From Herbaspirillum robiniae (lineage in GTDB: Bacteria > Pseudomonadota > Gammaproteobacteria > Burkholderiales > Burkholderiaceae_D), in the NCBI RefSeq assembly GCF_002213415.1, contig NZ_NJGU01000001.1:248001-312000 (forward strand): DNA of 64,000 nucleotides, read 5' to 3'. Below, one piece after another: positions 9,464 to 17,217 of the stretch. Within the stretch, counting starts at the first letter, position 1; each line of letters begins with the position of its first letter. The position numbers were made by a program, and so were the translations under genes. The notes beneath the pieces are model-generated. The model was not told the origin of the DNA. It saw only the letters and a program-made list of their open reading frames with translations, and did not search any database.

Positions 9464-10594
9464 TCATGCCTGCGCCGGCAGCTTCAGTCCCGGCAAGGGA
9501 TGCAGGTCCAGTTGGCCCAGCAGGAAGGGCCGGATCACGGTCTTGTAGCTGTCGAGGTCGAAGCCCTTGCAGCTGGCTGCCGGGCGCGGCAGCAACTGGC
9601 GGTGCTGGTCGTCCAGCGAGCCCAGATAGCGCCAGTGGTCGATCACGTGCACTTGGCGCCAGCCGTCGTATTCCTCGACGATGCCCATCACGCCCTCGTA
9701 CGGCCAGGGCAGGATGCGCAGCTCTTCCATGGCCTGCATCAGGCGCTCCTGGTGCTGCTCATGCGACTCCTCGCCGGTGCAGGCGCCGCGGCAGCGGCGG
9801 ATCTGGCGGCCGAAGCAGGCCATGCCTTCGCCCTCGCTCTGCTCCAGGCCGGTGGCGATCGAGCACAGCCCGTGCTGCTCCACCAGCTTTTGCAGCGCCT
9901 CCTGCGCGGCGCGCTCGGAGGCGAAGATGCCGAACAGGTTTTCCGCGCGGCTGAAGTCGCGCTCGGCCACCTGCGCCGCCAGCGGCTGTCCGGTCTGGCT
10001 CAGGCGCAGCGTAAACAGGCAGCGCTTCTGGCGCGGCTTCTTGTTGTGCAGGGGCTGCAGGTCGCGCACCAGGCTGTTCTCCAGCAGGGCCGCGCCCAGC
10101 TCGCCGGCGGTGCGGCGAAACTCGATGCGGCGCGTCTGGCGCACCAGCATTTCCTCTTCGTGGTTGTGCAGGTGCGCCAGCACGCGGCTGCGCAGGTTGA
10201 CGCTGCGGCCGACGTAGAGCGGCATGTCGTTGGCGCCGCGGAAGATGTAGACCCCGGCCGAGGACGGCAAGGCGTCGATGCTGGCGCGCTCGATTTGGAT
10301 CGGATAGCTGTAGGTCGCGGCCCGGTGCGCAGCCGGCTGCGGCGCGCTGAAGGTGGCGATCGGCAGGCCGCGCGGGCGCACCCCGCGCTGCTCTTCCTGG
10401 CGCAGCAGGCGTTCCACCAGCGCCTCCGGCAGGCGACTGTGCGCTTGCGTAGCCGGCGAACGCGAGGTGGCCGGCCCGGACGGCATCAGCCCCGGCATGG
10501 AGGCATGCATCAGGTGACGGGTGAAAAGCTGGGTCAGGGAGTGGCGATAGCTGGTGGTATTCATGGCGGTAGCCATTTCCTCGTTGTTATTCAT
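9464..10594 (-). CDS. cho: Excinuclease Cho (UvrC-like GIY-YIG nuclease)
   Basis: The GIY-YIG domain lies in the middle of the protein (GVYIFRGANDMPLYVGRSVNLRSR-type core, with GVY at residues 114-116 and LYVG at 126-129). It is followed by a UvrC-like segment with ENSLVRDLQPLHNKKPRQ and a Cys-rich CFGRQIRRCRGAC motif. Cho makes the 3' incision in UvrAB-dependent nucleotide excision repair. With about 376 residues it is longer than the enterobacterial protein (about 295), through extra N-terminal sequence. The start is uncertain: ATGs at 10594, 10576 and 10564 are all in frame, and the GAGGA at 10580 best serves the last. No LexA box is visible; a two-box promoter lies upstream. Confidence 0.85.
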   Translation of the reverse strand: MNNNEEMATAMNTTSYRHSLTQLFTRHLMHASMPGLMPSGPATSRSPATQAHSRLPEALVERLLRQEEQRGVRPRGLPIATFSAPQPAAHRAATYSYPIQIERASIDALPSSAGVYIFRGANDMPLYVGRSVNLRSRVLAHLHNHEEEMLVRQTRRIEFRRTAGELGAALLENSLVRDLQPLHNKKPRQKRCLFTLRLSQTGQPLAAQVAERDFSRAENLFGIFASERAAQEALQKLVEQHGLCSIATGLEQSEGEGMACFGRQIRRCRGACTGEESHEQHQERLMQAMEELRILPWPYEGVMGIVEEYDGWRQVHVIDHWRYLGSLDDQHRQLLPRPAASCKGFDLDSYKTVIRPFLLGQLDLHPLPGLKLPAQA

Positions 10595-10682
10595 GTCACG
10601 TTTGAACGTGCTCTGTCGGTCGATTGGCTGGAAATGGATGCCGGCTCCCGCCGTGCGCACCCGTCCCAAAAACTTAAAGTGG

Positions 10683-10740
10683 ATTATGAAGTTGCCCCGC
10701 GGCGCGCACAGTCGGCAGGAAGATGAAGCGCGTGTAGGAC
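10683..10740 (-). promoter_or_regulatory. Candidate two-box promoter of cho
   Basis: On the reverse strand, box 1 is GTCCTACA (10740-10733) followed by CGCG. Box 2 is TGCCGACT (10717-10710). The -10-like element CATAAT (10688-10683) lies at exactly the same spacing as in the strict members. Box 1 has one mismatch at its first base and the -10 starts with C. Predicted transcription start is near 10676. Confidence 0.5.
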
Positions 10741-10890
10741 ATTGCCCATGGCCGCATCAGACGGGCCTTAATCAGGCGGGACTTATACGGCGTTTTGCCG
10801 CGCAAACCCGCCTGCGTTCACGGAAATGGTCGGTGATGCACCCGTTTCTTGTTGCTCATCAATGCATGACGACCTGCGAAAGATCAGTCT

Positions 10891-10948
10891 TTCCTACAGG
10901 CGTTTGCCGTTCCCGCCGATACAGGCGCGCCGCCGCCGGGCTTAGTCT
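10891..10948 (+). promoter_or_regulatory. Two-box promoter of poxB
   Basis: Box 1 TTCCTACA (10891-10898) is followed by GGCG. Box 2 is CGCCGATA (10914-10921) and the -10-like element TAGTCT is at 10943-10948. The 61-nt segment aligns without a gap to the one before the 70-aa gene at 13084, with about two thirds of positions identical. The coding start is 33 nt downstream of the -10. Confidence 0.6.
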
Positions 10949-10980
10949 GGGCAGGATCAACTCACTTCCATGGAGCCGCC

Positions 10981-12675
10981 ATGTCCGCCACCGTTGCAGA
11001 AACCCTTGTCGATACGCTCTACCAGATCGGCGTGCGCCAGATCTTCGGCGTGGTCGGCGATGCCCTGAACCCACTCACCGAGGCCATCCGCCGCGACAAG
11101 CGCATCGAATGGATAGGCGTGCGCCACGAAGAAGGCGCGGCCCTGGCCGCGGCCGGCCAGGCCAAGCTGACCGGCCGCCTGGCCGTCTGCTGCGGCACCA
11201 CCGGCCCCGGCTCCAACCACCTGGTGGCCGGGCTCTACGAGGCGCGCAAGGACCATGCGCCGGTGCTGGCGATCTCGGGCGGCGTGCCGGCCGCGCGGCG
11301 CGGCACCGACTACCTGCAGGAAAACACGCCCGACATCCTGTTTCGCGACGTGGCCTGCTACACCCAGACCGTGACCAGCCCGGAGCAGGCGCCGGCAGTG
11401 TTCCACCAGGCCATCGCCCAGGCTTACGCGCAACGCGGCGTGGCGCACCTCAACATCCCGGCCGACGTGATCGGCGCCAAGCTGGCCCAGGCCGTGCCCA
11501 GCATCGCCACGCTGCGCCAGCGCGCCGAACTGGCGCCGGCCGAGGCCGAGATCGAGGCCGCCGCGCGGCTGATCAATGAGGCGAAGACGGTCGCCATCTT
11601 TGCCGGCAACGGCTGCCGCGGCGCCATCGACGATGTGCTGGCGCTTGCCGCCAAGCTGCAGGCGCCGGTGATGCACACCTTCAAGGCCAAGGACCTGGCC
11701 GCGTTCAGCCATCCGCACTGGATCGGCGGTGTCGGCCTGATCGGCGGCGCACCGGGGACCGACGCCCTGCACGACGCCGACCTGATGCTGATGCTGGGCT
11801 CCGACTATCCCTATTCCGAATTCCTGCCCACCAAGAACCGCGTGATCCAGATCGACGAGCGCGGCTTCGTGCTGGGCCGGCGCGCCCCGGTCGAGCTGGG
11901 CATCACCGGATCGGTGGCGCCGGCCGTGAAGCAGCTGCTGGCCCGGGTGGACGGCAAGACCGACGGCGCTTTCCTCAACAAGGTCAACGCCGACCGCGAA
12001 AAATGGAACGCCTCGCTGGACCGCGACGCGGAAGAAAAACGCCACCACAAGAAAATCAAGCCGCAACGCGCAGCGCGCCGCCTGGGCGACCTGGCGCGGG
12101 ACGACGCGGTGTTCGTGGTCGATACCGGCGTGGTCACGCTCTGGTGCGGCAACTGGATCCGCCAGAGCGGCCGCCAGCGCATCCTGGCCTCGTTCAACAA
12201 CGCGGCGGTCGGCACTTCGCTGGGCCAGGCCAACGGCATCCAGGCGCTGGAGCGCGACCGCCAGGTGGTGGTCGCCGTCGGCGACGGCGGCTTCACCATG
12301 CTGCTGGGCGAATTCATGACCAGCGTGGAGCACAAGCTGCCGGTCAAGGTCGTGGTGTTCAACAACCGCGAGTGGGGCCTGGTGCACCTGGAGATGGAGG
12401 AAGCCGGCCTGCCCGCCTTCGAGGGCTCCGAATTCCCCAACCCGGACTTCGCCGCCTTCGCCCAGGCCTGCGGCGCGCAGGGTTTCACCGCGCGCACGCC
12501 GGACGAGCTCGACGGCGGCATCGCCCAGCTGTTGGCCGCGCCCGGGCCGGCGGTGCTCAACGTGTTCATCGACGCCTCGGAGTTGCCCACCATGCCGCAC
12601 ATCAAGATGGAACAGATCTGGCGCTTTGGCATGGCCAAGGTGCGTGAAAGCCTGATCGCCATGAAAGGAGGATGA
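10981..12675 (+). CDS. poxB: Thiamine-diphosphate-dependent pyruvate dehydrogenase (quinone) / pyruvate oxidase, PoxB type
   Basis: This 564-aa protein has the three domains of ThDP enzymes. The N-terminal PYR domain holds the catalytic glutamate in RHEEGA (Glu50/51). A central nucleotide-binding domain follows. The C-terminal PP domain has the ThDP motif GDG (434-436) running to NN (461-462). Size and overall pattern fit PoxB, which decarboxylates pyruvate to acetate and passes electrons to ubiquinone at the inner membrane, typically in stationary phase. Related oxidases of other 2-oxo acids cannot be excluded. It is followed by a translationally coupled 85-aa gene and sits in a stress-gene island behind the two-box promoter. 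Confidence 0.85.
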   Translation: MSATVAETLVDTLYQIGVRQIFGVVGDALNPLTEAIRRDKRIEWIGVRHEEGAALAAAGQAKLTGRLAVCCGTTGPGSNHLVAGLYEARKDHAPVLAISGGVPAARRGTDYLQENTPDILFRDVACYTQTVTSPEQAPAVFHQAIAQAYAQRGVAHLNIPADVIGAKLAQAVPSIATLRQRAELAPAEAEIEAAARLINEAKTVAIFAGNGCRGAIDDVLALAAKLQAPVMHTFKAKDLAAFSHPHWIGGVGLIGGAPGTDALHDADLMLMLGSDYPYSEFLPTKNRVIQIDERGFVLGRRAPVELGITGSVAPAVKQLLARVDGKTDGAFLNKVNADREKWNASLDRDAEEKRHHKKIKPQRAARRLGDLARDDAVFVVDTGVVTLWCGNWIRQSGRQRILASFNNAAVGTSLGQANGIQALERDRQVVVAVGDGGFTMLLGEFMTSVEHKLPVKVVVFNNREWGLVHLEMEEAGLPAFEGSEFPNPDFAAFAQACGAQGFTARTPDELDGGIAQLLAAPGPAVLNVFIDASELPTMPHIKMEQIWRFGMAKVRESLIAMKGG

Positions 12676-12676
12676 A

Positions 12677-12934
12677 ATGAACCAGATCGAAGCGCAGCGC
12701 GAAAAGTACGCGCAGGAGCTGCAGGCCCGCTTTGCCGATTACAAGCGCTGGGCCATGGCCAACTGGCCGGTCAAGGAGCAGGCGCTGACCGATGCCGCCT
12801 TCGTCGCCGCGCAGCGCGAACTGGAGCTGATCACCGGCGCCATGCTGCACCCGGGGCGCAAACCCGGCGCGACGCCGGCCGGCGGTGCGCAGCAGCCGCA
12901 ATTCGAGGATGTGACGCCGGCTCCCTGGCCGTGA
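12677..12934 (+). CDS. Unknown 85-aa protein coupled to poxB
   Basis: I do not recognise this small soluble protein. It starts one nucleotide after the poxB stop, and its ribosome site AGGAGG lies within the last codons of poxB, so its translation should be coupled. The first 60 residues are predicted helical (MNQIEAQREKYAQELQARF onward, with several Trp and aromatic residues); the last 25 are Pro/Gly-rich and probably disordered, ending PAPWP. There is no signal peptide or cysteine. It may assist or modulate the oxidase, an inference from position only. Confidence 0.7.
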   Translation: MNQIEAQREKYAQELQARFADYKRWAMANWPVKEQALTDAAFVAAQRELELITGAMLHPGRKPGATPAGGAQQPQFEDVTPAPWP

Positions 12935-12992
12935 GGACAAGGGCTGCGTTACTGCACTACGGCAGCGCTTGCCTGGGCGCAGCGTTCGTCCT

Positions 12993-13050
12993 TTCTTACA
13001 TGCGCTTGAGGAGCCCGCTTATATCGGCCCGGCGGTTGCGGGCCTAAGCT
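12993..13050 (+). promoter_or_regulatory. Two-box promoter of the 70-aa stress gene
   Basis: Box 1 TTCTTACA (12993-13000) is followed by TGCG. Box 2 is CGCTTATA (13016-13023) and the -10-like element TAAGCT is at 13045-13050, in the context GCCTAAGCTGAAAA. No convincing -35 hexamer is present other than box 2, as expected of an activator-dependent promoter. The coding start is 34 nt downstream. Confidence 0.62.
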
Positions 13051-13083
13051 GAAAACTCAGGCAGACACTCAAAGGAGATAGCC

Positions 13084-13296
13084 ATGTCCGCATCCAGACC
13101 GTCGAAGCATGAGCGACCCAACAATTACGACACCCCGTCGGAAGTGGCATTGGACGAAGCCAACGAGATGAGCTTCCCCAACAGCGACCCGGTGGCCACG
13201 TCCAACATCACCCGCATCAAGCAGGCGCCCGACATGGCGCACGCCAAACACGACCACCAGAACCGCAACCAGGTCAAGCAGTCCGGCAAGGGCTAA
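13084..13296 (+). CDS. Unknown 70-aa hydrophilic protein
   Basis: This small, very polar protein (MSASRPSKHERPNNYDTPSE onward) has a run of His, Asp, Asn, Gln and Lys at its C-terminus and no hydrophobic segment, so it is probably disordered. An excellent AAAGGAGA ribosome site is 6-13 nt before the ATG. Together with the two-box promoter this supports it as a real gene despite its size. It precedes the DJ-1/PfpI gene by 95 nt and may be co-transcribed with it. I cannot assign a function; composition and context suggest a stress or desiccation protein. Confidence 0.72.
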   Translation: MSASRPSKHERPNNYDTPSEVALDEANEMSFPNSDPVATSNITRIKQAPDMAHAKHDHQNRNQVKQSGKG

Positions 13297-13391
13297 GTCC
13301 GCCGCACGCCTGACCAGCGGGCTCCATCCCGGTATCCGGGCGGCCCGGCCTTGCGCCGCGGCCGCCCTTCATTTTTTCAAGGGAGATCAAT

Positions 13392-14117
13392 ATGGCAAAG
13401 CGTTTCAACAACCTCAAGGTCGCCGTCCTGGTGACCGACGGCTTCGAACAGGCCGAACTGCTGGAACCGAAGAAGGCCCTGGAAGCCGCCGGCGCGACCG
13501 TCCACATCCTGTCGGACAAGAAGCGCAGCGTGCAGGGCTTCAAGCACGTCGACAAGGGCGAAGTCGTGTCGGTCGACAAGACCATCGACGAGGCGCGCGC
13601 AGACGACTACTCGGCCGTGCTCTTGCCGGGCGGCGTGGTCAACGGCGACGCGCTGCGGCTGCTGCCGCAGGCGCGCAACTTCGTGCGCGCCGCCAACGAC
13701 GCGGAAAAGCCGATCGCCTCCATCTGCCACGGCGGCTGGTTGCTGATCTCGGCGGGCGTGGCCAAGGGCCGCACCGTGACCAGCTGGCCCAGCCTGCAGG
13801 ACGATTTCAAGAATGCCGGCAGCCAGTGGATCGACCAGGAAGTGGTGCGCGACGAAAATTTCATCTCCTCGCGCAAGCCGGCCGACATCCCGGCCTTCAA
13901 CAATGAATTCATGAAGCTGCTCGACGAGCAGCAACAGCGCGAGCGCAAGCAGCCCGCCCCGGCGGCGGCCGGCGAGGAAGCCGGCGGCGACGCGCAAGTG
14001 CTGCCGGCGGGCGGCAAGAAACTCTCCGGCAAGGGCGTCGCGCCCGCCGCGCCGCCGGAGCATGAAAACGAAGCCTTCGCGGTGGCGCATGGGCATTCGC
14101 ACCAGAGCGACGGCTGA
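13392..14117 (+). CDS. DJ-1/PfpI family protein with C-terminal extension
   Basis: This is a 241-aa protein. Residues 1-180 form the DJ-1/PfpI fold: VAVLVTDGFEQAELLEPKKAL at the start, LLPGGVVNGD, and the nucleophile elbow SICHGGW with the reactive Cys. This branch (YhbO/PfpI-like) is linked to protein or glyoxal damage repair under stress. About 60 extra residues follow, rich in Ala, Pro, Gln and Glu, and end in a His-containing tail (ENEAFAVAHGHSHQSDG); this extension is unusual for the family. A GGGAG ribosome site precedes the ATG. It probably shares the promoter at 12993. Confidence 0.85.
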   Translation: MAKRFNNLKVAVLVTDGFEQAELLEPKKALEAAGATVHILSDKKRSVQGFKHVDKGEVVSVDKTIDEARADDYSAVLLPGGVVNGDALRLLPQARNFVRAANDAEKPIASICHGGWLLISAGVAKGRTVTSWPSLQDDFKNAGSQWIDQEVVRDENFISSRKPADIPAFNNEFMKLLDEQQQRERKQPAPAAAGEEAGGDAQVLPAGGKKLSGKGVAPAAPPEHENEAFAVAHGHSHQSDG

Positions 14118-14277
14118 AGTAAATGAATGAGGCTTGATCGGTCGCTGAGGGTGGCTGGGGCCGCCCGTGAGCGCCAATCAAAATGGAATGGAAACGAGAG
14201 ACGCGAAGACGGACGGCTTACCCCGTCCGTTTTTCATGCTGGAACAAAGAATGGCGAAGACCTGAAGAAGCGCAGGC

Positions 14278-14505
14278 TCAGGCGCCCTTGCGCCCTTCCC
14301 GCTCATGCCGCCGGGCCTGGGCCACCAGCGCCAGCGCCGCCTTTTCGGCGCTCTTGCGCTTCTTGCAGATGCGCACCGGCAAGCCTTGCAGCGCCATGTC
14401 CCAGAGCGGGCCGATATGCATGTCGACGTAGGCGGCGTACTTGTGCTTCTCTAGCTTGGCCACGCGCGGCACGTATTTGTCGGAAGATTTCGCAGGACGT
14501 TTCAT
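14278..14505 (-). CDS. Unknown 75-aa basic protein
   Basis: The start at 14505 is fixed by an AAGGAG ribosome site 7-12 nt upstream; longer in-frame versions have poor starts and low-complexity sequence. The protein starts MKRPAKSSDKYVPRVAKLEK and has one hydrophobic patch (HIGPLWDMALQGLPVRICKK). It ends in a Lys/Arg/Ala-rich helix. Its strong positive charge suggests nucleic-acid binding, but I recognise no family. It lies among stress genes and converges with the DJ-1 gene. Confidence 0.6.
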   Translation of the reverse strand: MKRPAKSSDKYVPRVAKLEKHKYAAYVDMHIGPLWDMALQGLPVRICKKRKSAEKAALALVAQARRHEREGRKGA

Positions 14506-14783
14506 GAGCGCACTCCTTTGCGGGTATCGCATGAGGTGGACACGAACAGCAAACAAAACAACCTGGGGCGGCGATGATGCCGGAAGAGGGGCAAAGAGGG
14601 CAAAGACGGAGCCGGCGCCCCTTGCGGAAGCGTCGGCTCCGTCTGCGGATAATGCGCCGGCTGCGCCGCACTGTCCAGCCGCGCCCCGCGGGTGCGGCAA
14701 GCATGCAACGCTTGCGATCGCCTGGTTCCTGATCGGCGAGCTGCGCGGCGTTCCGCTTCCCCCTCCATCATTGCGTCATTGCA

Positions 14784-15365
14784 TCACTGCCTGGAGGCGT
14801 CGACCTTGCTCTTCAGTTCGGTGGCCATCTGCAGGTGCTCCTGCAGGCCGGGCAAGGTCTTGACCGCGAAATTCTTCACATCGGGATCCTGCGCCGAGGT
14901 GGATGCCTTCTGGAACAGCTTGACGGCGTCCTTATGGGCCGTCACGCCGATCATGCTGGCGTAGCGCTTGTCGAAGGTGGCGCCGCTCAGCTTGTCCAGC
15001 ACGGCGATCTTGGCGCGCTGGGCCACGGTGGGCTCCGAGGGCAGGCTGACGTCCTTGGTCGAGGCCAGCTGCTTGAGCTGGTCGCCGACCTGGGTGTGCT
15101 GCTCGATCATCTTCTGGGCGAAGTCCTTCACGGCCGGATTGGTGGACTTCTCCAGCGCGACCTTGCTGGCCGCCACTTCGGCATTGCCGGCCTCGGCCGC
15201 CTTGATCATGAAGCTCTTGTCCTTGCCCGGCACGGTATCGGCATGGACGTTGACCGCCAGCGCTACGCCGGCCACGCACAAGGCGGTGGCGCCCATCACC
15301 CGGCGCAGCTTGCCGGATGAGCGCGGCCCGGCAAGGCGGGCGTGGGGACGAAGTGTCGGTGTCAT
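14784..15365 (-). CDS. DUF4142 domain exported protein
   Basis: This 193-aa protein has a basic N-terminus and a hydrophobic signal segment (VMGATALCVAGVALAVNVHAD). A helical DUF4142 domain follows, with FMIKAAEAGNAEVAASKVAL, FAQKMIEQHTQVGDQLKQLA and KDAVKLFQKAS. DUF4142 proteins are ferritin-like helical bundles of uncertain function, often expressed in stationary phase or stress. AAGGAGA lies upstream of the ATG. It is transcribed divergently from the CBS gene. Confidence 0.88.
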   Translation of the reverse strand: MTPTLRPHARLAGPRSSGKLRRVMGATALCVAGVALAVNVHADTVPGKDKSFMIKAAEAGNAEVAASKVALEKSTNPAVKDFAQKMIEQHTQVGDQLKQLASTKDVSLPSEPTVAQRAKIAVLDKLSGATFDKRYASMIGVTAHKDAVKLFQKASTSAQDPDVKNFAVKTLPGLQEHLQMATELKSKVDASRQ

Positions 15366-15397
15366 GGCGTTCTCCTTGTCTTGTCGCTTCAGTATTC

Positions 15398-15455
15398 ACT
15401 CTAGCCAGCGGCGCCGCGGCTTTGCATCAGACGACGCCAACGACGCTTGTAAGAA
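15398..15455 (-). promoter_or_regulatory. Two-box promoter of the DUF4142 gene
   Basis: On the reverse strand, box 1 is TTCTTACA (15455-15448) followed by AGCG. Box 2 is GTCTGATG (15432-15425) and the -10-like element TAGAGT is at 15403-15398. Spacing equals that of the poxB promoter. The coding start is 33 nt downstream of the -10. Confidence 0.6.
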
Positions 15456-15624
15456 TTCGCGAGCGTTTGCCATGCGCCAAGGACGTTCTGCGCCGGTGTT
15501 GGCGCCAGCGGTCGCTCATGCCGTGCGTCACGAACGTCGGCATGCGGCAGGATGCGTAGTCACCGGCTTTTGACCGCCGGCAAAAGCGTGCAAGTCGGTG
15601 CTTTCCGGCAGCGCTGCGCGAATC

Positions 15625-15682
15625 TGCCGACGCCACAAAGGGAAAATGCGGCATTGCGGCAAAGTTGCGTGTTGCCTAGGCT
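15625..15682 (+). promoter_or_regulatory. Two-box promoter of the CBS gene (second box weak)
   Basis: Box 1 is TGCCGACG (15625-15632). The -10-like element TAGGCT (15677-15682) is followed by GAAA, as in the promoter before 13084, with identical spacing. The expected second box at 15648 is not recognisable. Confidence 0.5.
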
Positions 15683-15744
15683 GAAATATCTTCCGGCCCA
15701 GCCCGACGGGCAGCCGGCCGTTATCGCCATCTGGAGGACTTGCC

Positions 15745-16272
15745 ATGCATGCCACCCGCACCATCGCCGACGTCATGACGCGCGGCGCCCATACGCTCAA
15801 ACCCGAGGATTCCGTGATCCTGGCCGCGCAGGCCATGGATGAGCTCGATGTCGGCGTGCTGCCGGTGTGCGAGGACGACCGCCTGGTCGGCCTGGTGACC
15901 GACCGCGACATCGTGCTGCGGGCGGTGGCGAAGAACCGCATGAACGACGCCCTGGCGCTCAGGGATGTGATGAGCCACGAGGTGGTCTGGTGCTATGAGG
16001 ATGAGCCGGTGGACGACGTGCTGGACGACATGGTCCAGCGCCAGATCCGCCGCCTGCCCGTGATGGACCGCCAGAAGCGCCTGGTGGGCATCGTCAGCCT
16101 GGGCGACGTGGCGGCCAAGACCCAGAACCGCGGCATCGGCGGCGCGCTGGGCGAGATCTCGCTGCCGGCCGCACCGGCCAGACGGCGTCCCAACCGGCCG
16201 CGCGCCGGGGACGATGAATTGCCGGAGGTGGTCAATGCCGACCTGGCGGAGGTCAATCTCGGCCGCAGCTGA
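15745..16272 (+). CDS. Tandem CBS domain protein
   Basis: This 175-aa protein has two CBS domains (about residues 8-60 and 73-128) with the usual TIADVMTRGAHTLKPEDSV, VCEDDRLVGLVTDRDIV and LPVMDRQKRLVGIVSLGDV segments. A charged 45-residue tail follows. CBS pairs bind adenine nucleotides and act as energy or stress sensors; no effector domain is attached here. GGAGGA precedes the ATG. Gene context in the stress island fits a small universal-stress-type CBS protein. Confidence 0.9.
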   Translation: MHATRTIADVMTRGAHTLKPEDSVILAAQAMDELDVGVLPVCEDDRLVGLVTDRDIVLRAVAKNRMNDALALRDVMSHEVVWCYEDEPVDDVLDDMVQRQIRRLPVMDRQKRLVGIVSLGDVAAKTQNRGIGGALGEISLPAAPARRRPNRPRAGDDELPEVVNADLAEVNLGRS

Positions 16273-16364
16273 GCAGTTTCGGGCCGCCGGGGATGGCTGC
16301 CAGCCCGGATGGAGCAGCCCCGGCCTGGGGATCGTCCGGCGCCGGGATGTCCTTGTAAGGGTTT

Positions 16365-16422
16365 TTCTGACATACGGATGGGGCGCTGTCCGATCTTCTT
16401 TTTTGCAGTGCATGGATACTAT
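16365..16422 (+). promoter_or_regulatory. Two-box promoter of candidate small RNA 1
   Basis: Box 1 is TTCTGACA (16365-16372), box 2 GTCCGATC (16388-16395) and the -10-like element TACTAT (16417-16422), at the strict spacing. Nothing that looks like a protein gene follows before the terminator at 16594. Confidence 0.55.
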
Positions 16423-16428
16423 GCATTC

Positions 16429-16623
16429 CAACGCACTCGAAACCGAGGACCCCAACTTCAGGCAGGAACGTCCCCCTCCGTCCAGCCATGAAAACGTCCA
16501 CCCCCAATCGGTTTATCCCCACGAGTCGTTTTCATAAGCAGAAATTCATCGGAGATTCCCCCGATCTCCGGCGTCTTATATCCCTCCCCCTCCGGCCGCC
16601 TCCCCCAGGCGGCCATTTTTTTT
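16429..16623 (+). ncRNA. Candidate small RNA 1 (about 195 nt, C-rich)
   Basis: The region between the two-box promoter and a strong intrinsic terminator has no protein gene with a ribosome site. It contains a hairpin CGGAGAT/ATCTCCG (16550-16556 with 16564-16570) whose 7-nt loop is TCCCCCG, then a single-stranded C-rich stretch (TCCCTCCCCCTCC, 16581-16593) just before the terminator stem. C-rich loops and CCTCC segments can pair with Shine-Dalgarno sequences, a known feature of trans-acting regulatory RNAs. The exact 5' end is inferred from the -10. Alternative: a leader of an unnoticed short peptide. Confidence 0.5.
16594..16623 (+). terminator. Intrinsic terminator of candidate small RNA 1
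   Basis: A GGCCGCC/GGCGGCC stem (16594-16600, 16608-16614) with a 7-nt loop is followed by A and eight T. On the - strand there is no T-run, so it acts in the forward direction. Confidence 0.88.
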
Positions 16624-16661
16624 GCCTGCGCTCGCGCCTGTCAGCAATACCTTCCATCTTC

Positions 16662-16928
16662 CTATAAGTGCTCGCTGACGTCGTCGCGCTGGAAAGTCTG
16701 TCCTGGCTTGTGCTGCGCCACATAGCTGAGCGCGTCGCCGTAGGCGGTATCGCTGAGCTCGCGGATGGGTTCGCAGGCATGCACTGACGCTTCCGCGCCC
16801 CCGGCCTGGCCGATCAGCACCACGCCGCGAAAACCGCCCCCGGCCACCTGCTCCACGCCCGGCTGCATGTTGGGAGCCGGCCACTCGTGCATCTTCTCGC
16901 CGCCGGGCAGATCGACTGGTATGGACAT
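16662..16928 (-). CDS. Unknown 88-aa protein
   Basis: The start at 16928 has an AGGAGG ribosome site 5 nt upstream, better than the in-frame ATGs further up. The protein (MSIPVDLPGGEKMHEWPAPN onward) is mixed in composition, with a Gly-rich GGGFRGVVLIGQAGGAE stretch and an acidic end. No signal peptide, membrane segment or known domain is visible. It stands alone between candidate small RNA 1 (convergent) and the DUF1275 gene (divergent). The role is unknown. Confidence 0.6.
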   Translation of the reverse strand: MSIPVDLPGGEKMHEWPAPNMQPGVEQVAGGGFRGVVLIGQAGGAEASVHACEPIRELSDTAYGDALSYVAQHKPGQTFQRDDVSEHL

Positions 16929-17217
16929 GCTGGCCTCCTGTATGTTCATCGATGACATCGCGACATCCGCCGGCGCCCTGATCTGCAGCTGATCCAGGTC
17001 AGGTCCCCGCAGGGAAGCGCGCCGGTCGGGGCGAAGTGGAAGTATCCTTTGTCAGCGTAGGCAATACAGTGCGCCGATGCCAGCCGGAAGTCGCCGACGA
17101 TGCGGGTAGGATTCGCTGAAGCCGGGCCTGCCGGCCACCATGGCATGCGCGTCATGAATGTCATGAATGGCATGGAATATGCTGAATGCCTCGCGCACCT
17201 GCCCAACCGGAACCGCC

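Larger units (their letters stand above)
10595..10980. other. Divergent intergenic region between cho and poxB
   Basis: About 390 nt without a convincing gene. It holds a promoter for cho (reverse strand, 10740 to 10683) and one for poxB (forward, 10891-10948) with the same two-box layout. The two sites are about 150 nt apart and point away from each other. Confidence 0.6.
15366..15744. other. Divergent region between the DUF4142 and CBS genes
   Basis: About 380 nt with no convincing gene. It contains a strict two-box promoter in each direction (reverse 15455-15398, forward 15625-15682). Confidence 0.55.

Noticed and set aside
10595-10740. LexA site for cho
   Set aside because: I looked for CTG-N10-CAG palindromes because cho is SOS-regulated in E. 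coli and found none.
16253-16537. Small reading frames on both strands across candidate small RNA 1
   Set aside because: None has a ribosome site or sensible composition, and they run across the promoter and hairpins.
17012-17063. A TGCCTACG box upstream of the 88-aa gene (reverse strand)
   Set aside because: It matches box 1 of the stress promoters, but nothing resembling a -10 lies at the required distance (CTGCGGG), so it was not counted.
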